A DNA stretch of 64,000 nucleotides from Bactericera cockerelli. Its lineage: Eukaryota > Arthropoda > Insecta > Hemiptera > Triozidae. Position numbers and translations under genes: made by a program. The notes beneath the pieces are model-generated. The model did not search any database. It saw only the letters and a list, made by a program, of their open reading frames with translations, and was not told the origin of the DNA. This document shows positions 46,590 to 58,889 of this stretch, one piece after another (the stretch's first letter is position 1; every line of letters begins with the position of its first letter). The DNA lies in the NCBI GenBank assembly GCA_024516035.1, contig CM044964.1, positions 13,773,597 through 13,837,596 on the forward strand, read 5' to 3'.

Positions 46590-47430
46590 ATACCTGACTA
46601 ATTTTATTAATAGAATCACTGACAGGTGTCTGAAAAGGCGAAGCATAACAAGCAGTTGTTTGGATGAATAAAAACAATATTCGGGACTAAGGTTATTATT
46701 CCAAAGAAAACAAATAATATACAGAAGACATAGAAGTACAAGGAAGCCAGACAATGCGGGAAGCTGATGTATTTTGACTGGAAAAGTTGCCCCGAGCTGG
46801 TATAGAACTCACAACAAGAGGTCCAGACACAGGCGAGATTAAACAACGGTATCCTACCATATTACACGTTTGTATACTATCTTAAATTAAACAATCATGT
46901 CTTCTTATGCAATTAAGGGTTTGAACCTATGTTGAACCAGCATACATATAATGTACAATTATTCATAATATATTATGTATCTGAGTTGAAATTGGTCTTA
47001 CCACAATTAAAATTCCTCCCGAGTACAAGGCGACATTTGACTTGGGCCAACATCGGTCTACACTCCACACAACCATCACATTCATTGATAACTCTACTAA
47101 GGCTGGGTTGATTAATGACATACCTTGTCTGGCTGTGTACAGAGGCCCATTCATCATGGATTTCACATTAGCACAATGAATCATCTACTATTAATATTTA
47201 TTAACTCATTGTAATCCCATAATCCATACACGCTAACATGAAAAATAATATCCTATTAAATGATGGTAAAATTGTGATGATTATCTTATGACTTCTACTT
47301 TTCCTACGCAAATTGTTGCAGAAGAAATCCTTGGTGTAAATCTCTGTGTACCTCAGCAACACATTAATTGAAAAGCTTTATAACCACATTGTTTATACTA
47401 CTCGACTAGAACCAGTGTGTCCATTTTTCC
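46590..47430. other. Unassigned, with one tRNA-like scrap
   Basis: GAGCTGGTATAGAACTCAC at 46794-46812 is weakly B-box-like in antisense. A 73-codon - strand frame at 46963-47184 has no recognisable domain. Confidence 0.35.
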
Positions 47431-47431
47431 A

Positions 47432-47577
47432 GCAGTAAGCCCAAGATGTATCAAGTCGTATTGTTATGTGGTCAAAATCGCAAATGGAAGTATAACTTGT
47501 AATGTCCCGGCAAGGTTTCGACCCGCGATCCCTGGATTACCAGACTGACGCGCGACGCCCATTGAGCTACCAGGACA
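47432..47577 (-). mobile_element. tRNA-derived SINE family C
   Basis: Antisense order: GTTATGTGGTCAAAATC (body), GTCCCGGCAAGG, TTTCGACCCGCGATCCCTGG (B box), ATTACCAGACTGACGC and ATTGAGCTACCAGGAC (A-box end). Confidence 0.75.
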
Positions 47578-47579
47578 AC

Positions 47580-48325
47580 TTTATGAAGATTTCATTGCCA
47601 CAAAAGTTCCTCTGTGCATCGTCCCCAAAACTCTTGAGAAAAAAATGCTCATTGCATCCAGATACCAGAGGATATTTTGTTATTGAAAATCTCGTGTTCT
47701 TATAGATCTTGCCATTACAACGGTGGTACAACGATCAGTTAGTGAATCAGTTTTGTGTCTGTAGGATAGTGAGTATCTCTTTTTCTCTTTGTCGGGAGCA
47801 TTGCTGGCTTTGTGCACACAATATGAGTAGCGAAGTAAAAAGCTAAAATTTCTAAACTGCAAGTCGGTACTTAATCTATACGACCATAAAATTCATACAA
47901 GTTCAATACTGTCTTGACGGGCAACTCTCGCTCTGAAACTTGCAATGCTAAGATTTATGACTTTATTAAACATACAAAGTCCGTCCATACTTCTGTATAA
48001 ATATTGTTTGCTGTTGTTTTGATTTTATCGGTTGTCTTTGTTCCTGCTTTCAAGCTTCTTGTGTTTCGTATAAATCGGCTGAAGTGAGCAGGGAAGTGGG
48101 CATGATAAAAATGTAAACTTTCGTGGTCACTTCTTTATACTTTCAACTTCTCTATTGCTGCTTTTCCAGCGGATTATAGAAGTAGAACTTCTACTATTAC
48201 ATTATTTTACGGGGGTCTTTTCTTGAAGAAATTCCAATGTAATGCGTGCTTTATTCAGAACTATTACATCCCATTTGGGTCGATCTTCACTTCCAAACTT
48301 TTTTGATTGAATTGAATTTTCTTTC
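47580..48325. other. AT-rich unique sequence
   Basis: I see no repeat or gene. Confidence 0.4.
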
Positions 48326-48327
48326 TC

Positions 48328-48462
48328 TTTCTTTTATTCTACCTTTTCCCAAACCTATTGGGGTCGACGTTGATTTGATGCAGTCTTTTATCCACTTTAA
48401 GTTTCTGTCTAGTCATCGAGTGCGTACTCTTATTTATTCTACCCTTCCTCTCTCAAATTTCC
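48328..48462. repeat. Dispersed repeat H, copy 2
   Basis: CTTTTCCCAAACCTATTGGG and CCCTTCCTCTCTC are shared with 20546-20665. Confidence 0.5.
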
Positions 48463-48639
48463 TCTAACTTTGTTTCTCCACATAAGCTTTTTTCATCAGA
48501 ATTTTCTTTATCTTACACAAAAAATTACAACAGCTTCTTACCCTCTCTGTAAGCTCATTCTAACTTCTGAGGATATGCTGTAGAGCTTCATCAGTAGCAG
48601 TTTCATATCTTACAAAATTCTCTTCTAGAGAAGCCAGTT

Positions 48640-48661
48640 AAAAAAAAAAAAAAAAAAAAAA
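48640..48661. repeat. Poly(A) tract
   Basis: About 22 A; no polyadenylation signal or target duplication found. Confidence 0.8.
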
Positions 48662-49008
48662 TAAGGTCGATTCTAAAAAATAAGCTCCTTAGAAGTATTC
48701 CGCAGGGAGAGAGCCACAAAATTTGTAAAAAAAAAAACTAAAATAAATATACATTATTACATTACATTATCTATAATTTCTTTTGTGTTATCAACATTAC
48801 TTGTGTTCTCACTAAACGATATTATGTTAAAAAAGAACGCGATAATCCCCAGATCCAAGTGAAATATTAGTCACCATCCAACGACACTTACGCGCTACTA
48901 ACAAAAAAATCACAAGACATCATGAATGATAGAATGACTGCGTTAGTTATTGCTTGTTAATGCTTAACCGCTTAACAAGTGTAAACGCAGTAAAAAAAAC
49001 CTGGATAA

Positions 49009-49131
49009 ACCTGGATATAAGAGAACATTTTTTACTTCTGTATAAGGGAAAATAACCTCTTTATAAGAGAAACTTGGATATAAGAGAAAAAATTTCCGGT
49101 CCCTCGAAAAAAAATTCTCTTAATATCCAGG
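49009..49131 (-). mobile_element. Transposon terminus with ATAAGAGAA repeats
   Basis: CCTGGATATAAGAGAA is inverted at the right edge as TTCTCTTAATATCCAGG. ATAAGAGAA recurs between them at 49068 and 49080. The pattern, including TTCCGGTCCCTCGAA, resembles fossil termini of Tc1/mariner-Tigger-like elements; the assignment is tentative. Confidence 0.4.
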
Positions 49132-49716
49132 TCGACTACATTTGAATTACAAATAGTTTTAGCAGTACACTGAAGAATATAAATAACTACCAAGAAAAAG
49201 ATTCCTGCCATTCGAGTTAACAACTTGGTTGACGGACTGTGGGCAAACCCTGTATGAAAAGTAAGCATATTTAAACTGTTGGAAACCCTTGGAATGTAAT
49301 TACTACATGTTTCTAGCTATTCGGTGGATCGCAGGACCCGTTGTAGAGATATTCCCCACCCTTTAGATGTAAGAAAAGCTAAAGAACGTCAAATTTTCGA
49401 CGAATAACACCAGTGACATAGATATTTTGACAGCTTGTCGTTGAGTTTGATTGACACCATGAAGTGAAAATTAATACGACTCTTGTGTTTTCGTAGAAAA
49501 AAAATGTATTTCGAGTGTTGTTATCTGATGTTATACACTTCGTTTTATCTTTTAATGTATTGTACGTTTTAAGTATAGTTTTCATGGACACCAAGAATCC
49601 CGAAATGGAAATTAGATAAGAGACTGAAAAGTCCCAAGATGCGAGGAAAAATAATTCATCAGAAATTTTAGAAAAATGTTGTTTTTATTATAATCGTGAG
49701 TCAAATTTTACCCTAC

Positions 49717-49773
49717 TAACTCAATTTCATTCTATTAACTCAATTTCACCCTACTAACTCAATTTCATTCTAC
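49717..49773. repeat. 19-bp tandem repeat, three units
   Basis: TAACTCAATTTCATTCTAT and two variants. Confidence 0.85.
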
Positions 49774-49784
49774 CAACTATTTCC

Positions 49785-49935
49785 CAAACATGGGATTCAA
49801 ACCTCCGACCTCTAGGTTAAAAGTCTGCCGCCTCATCGCTAGAGCTACTGAAAAAATAATTCGTCAAACAACTTCAGGCGGGACTCGAACCCACGACACT
49901 ACTTTCAAATCAGTGACAATGCGAGGCAATTGAAA
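49785..49935 (-). mobile_element. Two antisense tRNA-like heads in a row
   Basis: GGATTCAAACCTCCGACCTC (family E) at 49793, then GGGACTCGAACCCACGACAC at 49873, a different head. Confidence 0.55.
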
Positions 49936-49939
49936 GCTA

Positions 49940-50650
49940 TGGAAGAAATTTCCTCAATTCCATTTAATGCTTCCCACAGCGCGCACAAAGCCACATTCTC
50001 CAATATCACCCTCCCTCACCCCGCCTGAAATACCTTTCTCTAATCCGTTTTATAGTCCCTTTCAGTCGTTTCCACTGCCAATTTACGGTGGGGAGGATTT
50101 TGGAATTCCATTGCTGAAGGGATTATTATTTTGACTTTCAAATTGGATTTCACCGGGGGCTAAATATAATAAAAGGCTCGGAGACGACTATCTTTTTCAA
50201 TCTCAGCAGATATTGCTAGTCATTCCGGGAATGGATTTTTCTTCACTTTCTATTATTCTGTCACTTTGAAGGCACTAGCTGTGTGCCCTTACTTCGCAAC
50301 AGAAGTAATTCAACTAAGCCATTCTGTACTTTTAACCTCATATATCTGGTTTAATTTTCGGTGGCAATTTTTATTTTACCGTTTTTCGTCAATGAGTAGC
50401 TAAGCTACCGTGTCTCCTACGTGTGCCAGTGAGTGAGTAGCCACAGATCTTCCGACCTGAAGCCATCATGACTCATCGAAAACTAGAACTTCCCCCTGGC
50501 TGTCTGTAATCCTCTCTGTCTGAATGTTCTTTCTCTACAGTGTCTACTAGAACTCGTGTTTGTGTGTTTTCCTCAAGCCATAAGAGGAATTAACGCCTAA
50601 TCCATTTTGATTACCTTGGGAGAGAGGTCCAAAAAAATGTGTCCTAAACC
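49940..50650. other. Unique sequence of mixed composition
   Basis: Less repetitive than its neighbours. Contains TAATAAAAGGCTCGGAGACG and stretches that look neither coding nor repeat-derived; a conserved noncoding element is possible but cannot be judged from one sequence. Confidence 0.3.
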
Positions 50651-50654
50651 TTCG

Positions 50655-50780
50655 TTTGGTCACCGAACTCAGTAGCTCGATCGAAAAGGCGGCGGACTCG
50701 TAACCCGGAGGTCGAAGGTTCGATTCCCAAAGTCAGCAAAGATTTAGTAAAGCTAGATTGAGTAATTGTAATTTAGACAA
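50655..50780 (+). mobile_element. tRNA-derived SINE family E
   Basis: CTCAGTAGCTCGATCG, AAGGCGGCGGACTCGTAACC, GGTCGAAGGTTCGATTCCC, then body GATTTAGTAAAGC. The loop CTCGTAA suggests a tRNA-Thr(CGT)-like ancestor. Confidence 0.75.
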
Positions 50781-50876
50781 ATACATGTATATAATTCAAA
50801 AAAAAGAAAATGAGAAAATTTCTATTTTTGGTCGGAGAAGAATTGGAAGTTGAGTCAGTGAAACTTGATTCGGCGC

Positions 50877-51100
50877 TTTAAGGATGAGTGAAAGAAGTGA
50901 GCAGGGGCCCGGACATTAATGCATGGAAAACCCATTCGACTTCAGCCGGCCTGGGTGGGGCCTACAACATTGAGAACCACTGCCTCAGTATCTCAGGAAT
51001 CCAGAAAGACTGAACTTCAAAAAAAAAAAACTCTGAAAGGATGAGTCAAGAAGGCGAGCCCTGGTCCGGACACTAATGCATGAGAACCCATTTGTACCTG
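50877..51100. repeat. About 156-bp direct duplication, partial second unit
   Basis: GGATGAGTGAAAGAAGTGAG and CCGGACATTAATGCATG (from 50881) recur as GGATGAGTCAAGAAGGCGAG and CCGGACACTAATGCATG (from 51039). Confidence 0.75.
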
Positions 51101-51109
51101 GGCCCAGCG

Positions 51110-51855
51110 CTCATATCTCACTCCTTAGTTCTTCTTCTTACTTTTCCCTCTTCACTAATGTCTCACTGATTCTTCTTACTCTTCATTAATGCCTCACTAA
51201 TTCCTCTTCTGCACTCTCACTAATTGTTTCCTATAAATGTGTGTTCTGTACCTGTGTCTGAACTTCTCCTTATTTCCCATACATTGAAATAATGCTTGGT
51301 GTGTGCCCATTTCTTATGAAGAGTAATTTGTAACTATCTTTTTTTTTACTAAGTGTTCATTTTTGTAGAGAGATCCAATTATTTTTACTGTACAATCAGG
51401 TAGTATATGTATGTACAATTTGTACAACGTACATACTTTAGTTAAAATCTTTCGCAGAAATAAAAACGGGAGGAAACTTCTGTGACAGAATTTCATTTGA
51501 AATCATCATCATTATTATTATTACTTTACACTTTATTAATAAGGACATATATATACAAACAGATTATCACAAATTAATATACAATATAAGAAGAAGTAAA
51601 ATCAGAAAAAAATGGAGAAAACATAAATAAATATAATGTATACCCATGTCCTAACTGAAGAGCGGGGTTATTGCCTATAGTAAAACCATCCCTCTTGCCA
51701 TCCTCCTTCTGAGTAGCCATAATATCGCCGCATAGTCTATTTTAACCTCGATACTACGAATTTTCTCTGCTTATATTTTTTAAAGCCTCTTATCTAGACA
51801 TATCCCTTTTGCACTCAAAACAATGGTGCTTATCAACTTCAGATTCCTCATGTTT
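51110..51855. other. AT-rich, unassigned
   Basis: Short direct repeats of CTCACTAATTCTTCTT type at 51155-51230. No gene. Confidence 0.4.
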
Positions 51856-51859
51856 AGCA

Positions 51860-52005
51860 TCTTGGGCAGCCCCCACCCGGGTGCTAACCTGCTCCTCTTG
51901 CTTGTATTACATCTTTTACACCCGCTTCCTCTACACCAGATCACAGGGACCCGTGTGGGTGTTCCTCAGGATCCTCATAATGCACCAATATGTCACCCGA
52001 CAAGG
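51860..52005. repeat. Diverged repeat J, copy 1
   Basis: CTGCTCCTCTTGCTTG, GTGTTCCTCAGGATCC and the end ATGCACC are echoed in order at 52665-52800. An 87-codon + frame crosses this copy, but it is not preserved in the other. Confidence 0.4.
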
Positions 52006-52079
52006 ATTGATACTTCCGGAACAGTCCCTGATTCCTCAAGGAAACCAGCTGCCTTAGGGATCTATTACACAAAGGATCC

Positions 52080-52145
52080 TCCGTAGGAGATGTCGCTATC
52101 AAAGGATACTGTTGCTAGGAGATGTAGATATCAAAGGATCTTAAT
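52080..52145. repeat. Short tandem repeat around AGGAGATGT
   Basis: GTAGGAGATGTCGCTATC and CTAGGAGATGTAGATATC, each followed by AAAGGAT. Confidence 0.6.
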
Positions 52146-52664
52146 GCGTCTTGGTTAACACGTTTCATGCTGAGGAGTATATCAGTATCAGTATAAATAA
52201 AAGTATAAACACGAGTCTCAAAGACACCTCCACTTTCTAGAAAAAGCAATGATACAAAGCCTTGGGATTTTTGCATTTAAATATCCTAACTCTTTGTGGT
52301 AATGTGTAGAGAGGCAATGCTTAATCCATTTCGGAAATTTCTATGTACCTACCTTTATAGATTCTAGTTTAATATTGACACTTCGTATTTTAAGGGTTTT
52401 TGTCCATAGCTAACGCCCCCTTTGAAAAATGGAAAATTCTTTTCGTATTGAACATCTGGACACCAAAAGAAACCTTTCTTTGGTACTGCTGATTTAAAGC
52501 AATCAATGAGTGAGTGGATTTACTATGTCAGATACCTATGTAAAAAACAATTCCTAATGAAATTCTCACTCTAGGCAGTGAAAGTGTTGAGCTGAGAGCG
52601 ACTCCTGTGCTAGGTTTCATGTGACAGAAGTGTGGCGAATGTTCCTTAATTTTTTGAGCAAAGA

Positions 52665-52800
52665 CTCCTGGTTGCATCTGCTCCTCCTGGCTTGATCCCA
52701 GCAATTTGGCACGGACCTAGGATGCGGGATCCTAATGACACAGGTCGGGGGTGCCATCACCAAGTGTTCCTCAGGGATGCACCTTTCCCAATCCAACATG
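52665..52800. repeat. Diverged repeat J, copy 2
   Basis: TCTGCTCCTCCTGGCTTG, AAGTGTTCCTCAGGGATGC. See copy 1. The - strand 75-codon frame has no family I recognise. Confidence 0.4.
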
Positions 52801-52911
52801 TAAAAAATACCCGCTGTCCCGTAAGAATATCTGACAAGGTACATAAACCCTGAGGTAGTCTCCCTAGAGGTATGGACCCTGAACCTAAAACCTACAGAGA
52901 GGTTAAAACCA

Positions 52912-52946
52912 TTTATCCAAGATGAATAGATTCATCTAGGATAAAT
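52912..52946. other. Hairpin
   Basis: TTTATCCAAGATGAA and TTCATCTAGGATAAA pair with one mismatch around a 5-nt loop. Confidence 0.55.
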
Positions 52947-52949
52947 GTT

Positions 52950-53555
52950 GGGTATTCGATACGGAATTTAGACCCCCTAGCCTAGACCAACGCTCTGGGC
53001 ATACAGAGAGAATTAATCCATCTTGGATTTTGGTTGAGCATTTGTTATGGAATTTTATTTCGGGGTTCAATCTTTCACAGATTGTTTGTTATCCCTTCAC
53101 TTGGATACAATAATGCCCTTCTCCCACATATGCTCTTAGGTTCACCACAACTGTTGCCTATTACACCCTTCACCTGGAGTTTTGTTGCTTTTGAAATATC
53201 AATTTTCATAAATACTAATGCATACACAAGTTGAGTTTGTTGTATTGAAATATTTGTTTTCAGTAATACCTTCTATTCAAGAAAATAAACGTGTATCCAC
53301 AAATTGAAGCACAATCATTTGTTCTTGTTCAAAACCTAAAAATATTAGTATTTATCCATCAACTTGAGAAAGCAGCTACCCGCCGGGCTATTAAGATAAA
53401 TATTTCAAGTATGTATCAAAAAATGATCTAGTACCGACCCTTGTATATTGGATACGTAGGATTGAGTTTTCTAGAGAATTTTAATATAATACTGACTAAA
53501 TAATCAAGTGCTACCAATGAAAACAATGATACATATTTTAGCTATCAGGTTCGGT
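52950..53555. other. AT-rich unique sequence
   Basis: Nothing recognised apart from a weak echo of the preceding hairpin arm (CATCTTGGATTTTGG, 53019). Confidence 0.35.
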
Positions 53556-53559
53556 TTAA

Positions 53560-53790
53560 TGACCTCTTAAAATCCTCTCATATTGATGTTGAGCAATGTC
53601 CATCATGGATATAATAACTTGATGCTTGCTCTCATGATGGTCCAAGTTCTGTACGTATATTAATAGGTTGGGGTGAGGTTAACGAAACTATCTAGAACAG
53701 CTAGATAGTTTTTTTAGGCATTTGAAGTTGAAATGCCTGTCTCGACATAACCTTGGCAGTTGAAAATGACGTTCATGCCAAATAAACAGT
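53560..53790 (+). mobile_element. 5S-rRNA-derived SINE, old copy
   Basis: GATGTTGAGCAATGTCCATC (53586-53605) corresponds to AAGTTAAGCAACGTCCAGC. GGGGTGAGGTTAACG and GGCAGTTGAAAATGACGTT mark core and tail. Confidence 0.55.
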
Positions 53791-53934
53791 TTTTCGACTC
53801 CACCAAACTTCGTTTTCAAAAAAAGTTGAAACATTTATCGAATATTGGAAATGGAAATTGGAATGAAAATTGAAAATAGATAATGGAAAAGTCTTTTTTC
53901 GTAATGTTATAAGCTCCACAGAAGATTAAAACCA

Positions 53935-53979
53935 CTCTCTTTCCCTTCCCCTACTCTTCCTTCTCTCTCTCTCTCTCTC

Positions 53980-54041
<62 letters not shown>

Positions 54042-55124
54042 AGACACATCTTCCCCCTCTGAGTTGACAGATGGAAGTGCCTTGAGAACTTTGGTTGTGA
54101 CATTTTATTATAAGTCTCCTCGAATTACTTGACTATAGGAGGGAAAGAAAATGGTAAGGTTGGAAGAAAGAAAGACAGAGAGGAATAGAAAGATTTTAGA
54201 GAAATGGATTAGACATGAGAAATAAAAGAGAGAGACTGAGAGAGAGGGGGAGAAAAAAGAGGGGGAAAGAGAGAAGAGAAATTTTTGACACTTCTCAAGA
54301 AGAATCACTTCTGTCAGATTTTGAAATGTTTCCAATTTCGTTTTCACCACTCCTCTCTTTCCAGCCTTATCCTATCCTCTATCCCTCATGTTCCTGTATC
54401 CTTTCCTCTCTCTTTCTTCTTCCCGTCTTAGTTCTTTTTCTCTACCTTTTCTCATCCTATCCCTTTTTCTCTGCCCTCTTCTAATTCCATTCCAATATCT
54501 TCAAGTTTCCATTGGTTCACTCACATCTCCTTGTTCTACCATTTGGTCCCGACAGAGTACTAAAATCTCAGTTTCATAAAATTCAGACGCATATAGAGAA
54601 TAAATTGGAGAAATGTGTATGGGGAATATTGGTAGAGGGAGCTAGGGAGAGAGAGAAAGAAGTAGAGAAATAGACGAGGAGAGAGTGAGAGAGAGGAGGC
54701 AAACATAACTAAAAATTAAACCATCTGTTTCCAAAAAGTTTTGGGCCTCTCCCTCTCTTCTCTCCTTTCTTTCTTTTACTCCTCCTTTTGTCTCCCTTCT
54801 TATTCTCCTTTGTCTCTCTTTCACTCCTATTTTTTCCTCTCTTTTCTTCTTCTCATACTCCTGCATATCATACCACTGTTCGTACTCCTGTACATAATTA
54901 TATCATACCTCTTTCCATACTCCTGCATGCAATGCTATACTTCCTTATGTTACACCAAAATCACATCAAAATTCCCTCGCAAATCTCGGAATATGTACCA
55001 ATATTACTGACACATCACTTCTCTCATATTGCCTTTCAATTTCTAATTTTATTTCTTTTTGCTCGATTTTTTCTTACTTCCACTCTACTTCATCTCTTTC
55101 TCCCTCTCCTTCACTCTTACTCCC

Positions 55125-55178
<54 letters not shown>

Positions 55179-56600
55179 CACTTCTCATTCTCTCCAATTT
55201 CTCTCTCTCGTACTTATTCATCATTCTCTTCTCTATTTTTTTGTTTATTTCTAAGGTTTTATTGAAGGCTCTCCCTTACTCTTCCTCTTTCTCTCTCTCT
55301 TTATTTTTCTTGTAATCTCTCCATTCTCTGTTTCATTTGTCTTTTTTCTCACCCAATACGTAGCTCTCTCCTTCTTATTCTCCCTTTCCTTCTCTTTCTG
55401 ATTCTTTATAATTCCTTTCTTCAAACTCTGATTTTTTCAATACCTCTCTCTCTCTCTCCTATTCCTTATACCTTTCGTCATTCTCAGATTTCTTATCCCT
55501 CCTTCACTCTTTTTCTCTCTCTCTCCTCTCTCTCTCTCTCTCCTCTCTCTCTCCCCCTCTCCTCTCTCTCTCTCAGTCTCCCTCTCTCTTTCTTTCTTGT
55601 GTCTTTACTTATATTTTCAAAATTTTCATTCCCACAATTTTATTGCTTATGTATGACTATTGGTTTTGAGTCTCGAAGGGATGAAGGGAGAGAGGCAGGC
55701 AGTTCCAAATTATGCTTACGTCGGCACTTTTCCCTCGCTTATTCCATTTCCACTTTTTCCAAATCCATCCTCTCTGTTGTATTTCTTTATGTACTTGATT
55801 TTGAATTTAATTTATCAGAAATAGGAGATTGAGGGAGAGAGGGAGAAAGACCTTCCATCTCTTTTCTGATTTATTTGCTCACAGAAGTCCAGAATTCGAA
55901 TCTCGTCAGAACTTTCCAACTTTACCAATATTATGTAAATACTAGTATTTTTTTGGGTTTTATAAATAGTTGAGCCATTTTAATTATAAAATGTTCCATT
56001 TGTCCTTCAGGGAGGCACCGAATTCCGCCCCATTTACGTTTTTTTTCATCGTTTTCCGTCCCGTCTAGTTAATGGTCTTTCTATAATTATTATGTCTACC
56101 TCTAGTTGTATTTATTTTCATTTACAATCCTCTACTTATATTTCTGCTCTTCCTTGATTCGTATAGTCAGAACGTGCCTGTTCATTCCAGCGTTTCTGAT
56201 GAGATTCTGCATTCTCTCAGTTCCATTATCAAGTCTATTGCAGTTTTCTCATTTTCTTTTGATGTTTTTACTAGGTGAGCTTCTTCTGCTGTTTTCTCTA
56301 CCTCATCCTCTTTCTTTTTTGTGTCCACCTCCCTCCCTCCCTTTCTCCCCATCTCCACGCTTCTCTCCCTCCATCTCTCCTTCCCTCTCCACTTTCTTCC
56401 CCTTTTTTATTTTCCTAGTACATGTCTGATAAAGGGGGAAAATAACCCTCTTCTCCTCAGTTTTTTCCCCTCTATCTCTCTCTCCCCTTTAATTCTTCCT
56501 TGTCTTTTCTCTACCTAATACCTTTCTCAATTCTCCTCCAATTTTTAATTTTCTATCTTCGCCTTTCATTTCTCCTCTCTTGTTTCTCTCCCTCCTTCCC

Positions 56601-56680
<80 letters not shown>

Positions 56681-56790
56681 TCTGTCTCTCTCTCTGTCTC
56701 TCTCTCTACCTCTCTAACTGTCTCCCTCTCCCTCCTAGCCTCCTTCTCTCTTATTTCTATTATTTTTTATAGTCTCACTTTTCTCTTCAC
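53935..56790. repeat. 2.9 kb region of alternating CT and GA blocks
   Basis: C+T-rich on the + strand at 53935-54045, 54350-54520, 54740-55600 and 56110-56790. A+G-rich at 54130-54290, 54630-54705 and 55670-55860. Pure (CT)n runs lie at 53986-54040, 55127-55172 and 56605-56710. More than ten Leu/Ser/Phe-rich frames are composition artefacts. Confidence 0.85.
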
Positions 56791-57199
56791 ACAATTATTT
56801 CTCAAGTCGATTCCTTGTATACACCGCTCAAGTCATCTGGAAAATGAAATCGAAAAGGAAAAAAAAATGGTGCACTGAGAGAAAGCTTTCCATTTTCCTG
56901 CAATGTTATTCTAAGATTACGTTTTCGGAAAATTTACAAGAAAATGTTTAGGTAAAGAAAAGAAAAAAGTCTGTTTATCCTGTTTTCAATTACGAAGTAT
57001 GTAGAATTTTGGATTTACAAAGTTTTCATTTTCCATTTCGGTACTATAGGTATATTTATGTATATTTTGATGATCGAAAGGAAATTTACTTAGTATTTTT
57101 TATATCCTACTTATTTATTTCATTTATGAAAACGTTTTGCCCCAAGTGCGCGAACACAACGAACCCCTATACTCTGGATCCTGATGGTACTACGTAAAA

Positions 57200-57389
57200 T
57201 AATCTAACCATGTTATCAAATGTAAGGGGCCTCAACGGAGTGTCGAAAATCGTCCATATCAAGCTATAGGTACCAGGGACTAGGGTCGAAGGTGTAGAGA
57301 CTGTAGGGTATAGGTCAGGGTCCTCGTTGTGGCCGCCTACTAACCCCCAGAGTTGGTTGGTTGGCTCTTGTGGAAATATTTTCCAATTT
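57200..57389 (+). other. Non-repetitive segment before recursive site 3
   Basis: More G+C than its surroundings (GGGTCCTCGTTGTGGCCGCC) and free of known repeats. Could include splicing enhancers; unproven. Confidence 0.3.
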
Positions 57390-57484
57390 TCTCAACTTTC
57401 ATGTATTTCTCTGTTCCAGGTAAGTCCTCTGGGCTACTCGACCCCCGGGGGGTCATTGACCTGCGGAATCTTCATATAGTGAGT
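57390..57484 (+). other. Recursive splice site 3 (ratchet point) with RS-exon
   Basis: CTCAAC (possible branch point, 57391) is followed by TTTCATGTATTTCTCTGTTC, CAG and then GTAAGTCC (junction 57419|57420). A second donor GTGAGT at 57479 gives a 59-nt RS-exon with no stop in frame 0. The RS-exon contains GACCCCCGGGGGGTC, a short palindrome that could fold. Confidence 0.6.
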
Positions 57485-57730
57485 TAAATATTTTTTTTTT
57501 TTTTTCAAAAATAATTCATGTTTTATTTTATATAAAATACTTCTCCTAGGGACCGTCCTTCTGGAGGGAACCGAGGATGCAAGAAGCATTTCCTCTTTGA
57601 ATGGATAGACCAATTTTTCGGTAAAGAAAATGAGTGGAACGGGGATAAATAAAATACTTCTATATGAGAGCACACAGTAATAGAAAGTAAAAGGATTAAT
57701 AAACAAGTACTCAGGTAAAGGATTTTTTTA

Positions 57731-57950
57731 AATTTAGGTTTGTTTAACCTCGCTTTCAACCGCATGATCATATCACGACGGGGGTTTTACCCTCCATCGG
57801 TTGGAAACTCATAAACCAGCTACTCAATAACCTTGCACAGCCTGAGTGGGACCGGAAATAGCCAGCATCACTAGACGAGGGTTTGAATTTTGAATGGTCC
57901 CTTATACGAGTCGCCTAACCTCTCTAGACGTTGCTGAACTTAAGTGACAC
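57731..57950 (-). mobile_element. 5S-rRNA-derived SINE
   Basis: On the - strand the order is head GTTCAGCAACGTCTAGAGAGG (57922-57942), core ACTCAGGCTGTGCAAGG, GATGGAGGGTAAAACCCCCG, and tail GCGGTTGAAAGCGAGGTTAA. An A-rich stretch is not visible at its 3' side beyond TTTAGG in antisense. Confidence 0.65.
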
Positions 57951-57974
57951 AAAAAAAAAAATTGAGGACAAAAT

Positions 57975-58150
57975 TTTCATTAATCATCATAGTGTGGCGT
58001 CATCGTAAACGATGGTAGCCAGGCAGTGGAGGAATGACTCAGTACTTCTACCACTGTCTTTACAAGGGGACTAATAATTGACAACGGCCCCCAGCAGAAC
58101 CAAGCCAATGTTGATGGTCTATTCCCTGTTCATAATCCTTCAGTCAGACA
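57975..58150 (-). repeat. Dispersed repeat I, copy 2
   Basis: Inverse of 34045-34225: GGAGGAATGACTCAGTAC and CAGAACCAAGCCAATG. Confidence 0.7.
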
Positions 58151-58469
58151 TTTTTCAATGCATTATGTGTAAATGATTAAGTCCAGATAGCCTATTTGTA
58201 TAAAGGCATTCTCTGCAAACACTTCTGAATTATTTCTGCTCTATTAAAGATTCCATGTTCAGTCAAGAACATTACTTATTCCTTGTCCACAACCTAGAAG
58301 AGAACATATACATTGTGCTAAGAACATTCCTCGGAGTCCTGAAAGCCAGCGTTCCCATAATCTTGAACAATTTATTAATGACACTCGGCACCAGCAAGGT
58401 TCTGTCAGTAGAATCAGTAGTAGTGAAGAAGGTCCTCCTAATGCATTCAGCACTCTAATGAGAGGACTT

Positions 58470-58495
58470 GGGGGGGGGGGGGGGGGGGGGGGGGG
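58470..58495 (+). repeat. G26 homopolymer
   Basis: Uninterrupted run of about 26 G on the + strand. Confidence 0.9.
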
Positions 58496-58599
58496 TCAGA
58501 AAGAGGAGAAAAATACACAGAGAAGAATCATTTGAAGGAAGAAAAAAAACTGGCAAAACCAGTTGTTGGTTGATCACAAATTATTCATGTGTATGTGCG

Positions 58600-58880
58600 T
58601 ACTTGTGACTGTTATGAGAATGTGTGTGTGTGTTTTGAGTATGAGTATTTATTTGTATGTATGTATAAAATGTATGTATTTATACTCAAATAAATAAAGA
58701 GGTGCTTTGTTAAACTGTTGGCATAATGGGACTACCTGTCTTGCGCTGACAGTCTAAATAAAGCACTACTTATACTTATACTTATGAGTGTGTGTGTGTT
58801 TTGAGTATGAGTGTGTGTATGTGTTGTAACTATGTATGTGTGTGAGAGAGAAATGTATGTGTGTCTATGTGTTAAAGTGT
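58600..58880. repeat. (TG)-rich tract split by a SINE tail
   Basis: TGTGTG/TATG-rich DNA on both sides of 58680-58790, where AATGGGACTACCTG, GACAGTCTAAATAAAGCA and (ACTTAT)n look like an inserted SINE 3' end. TTTTGAGTATGAGT occurs on both sides, at 58634 and 58799. Confidence 0.6.
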
Positions 58881-58889
58881 ACAATTTTC

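Noticed and set aside
54788..55315. 175-codon frame, the longest in the window
   Set aside because: Leu/Ser-rich reading of a CT tract; several frames are open at once, as expected from composition.
56246..56290. Fourth recursive splice site (TTTTTACTAG joined to GTGAGC)
   Set aside because: The donor is weaker and lies within a long pyrimidine block, where such a match is expected by chance.
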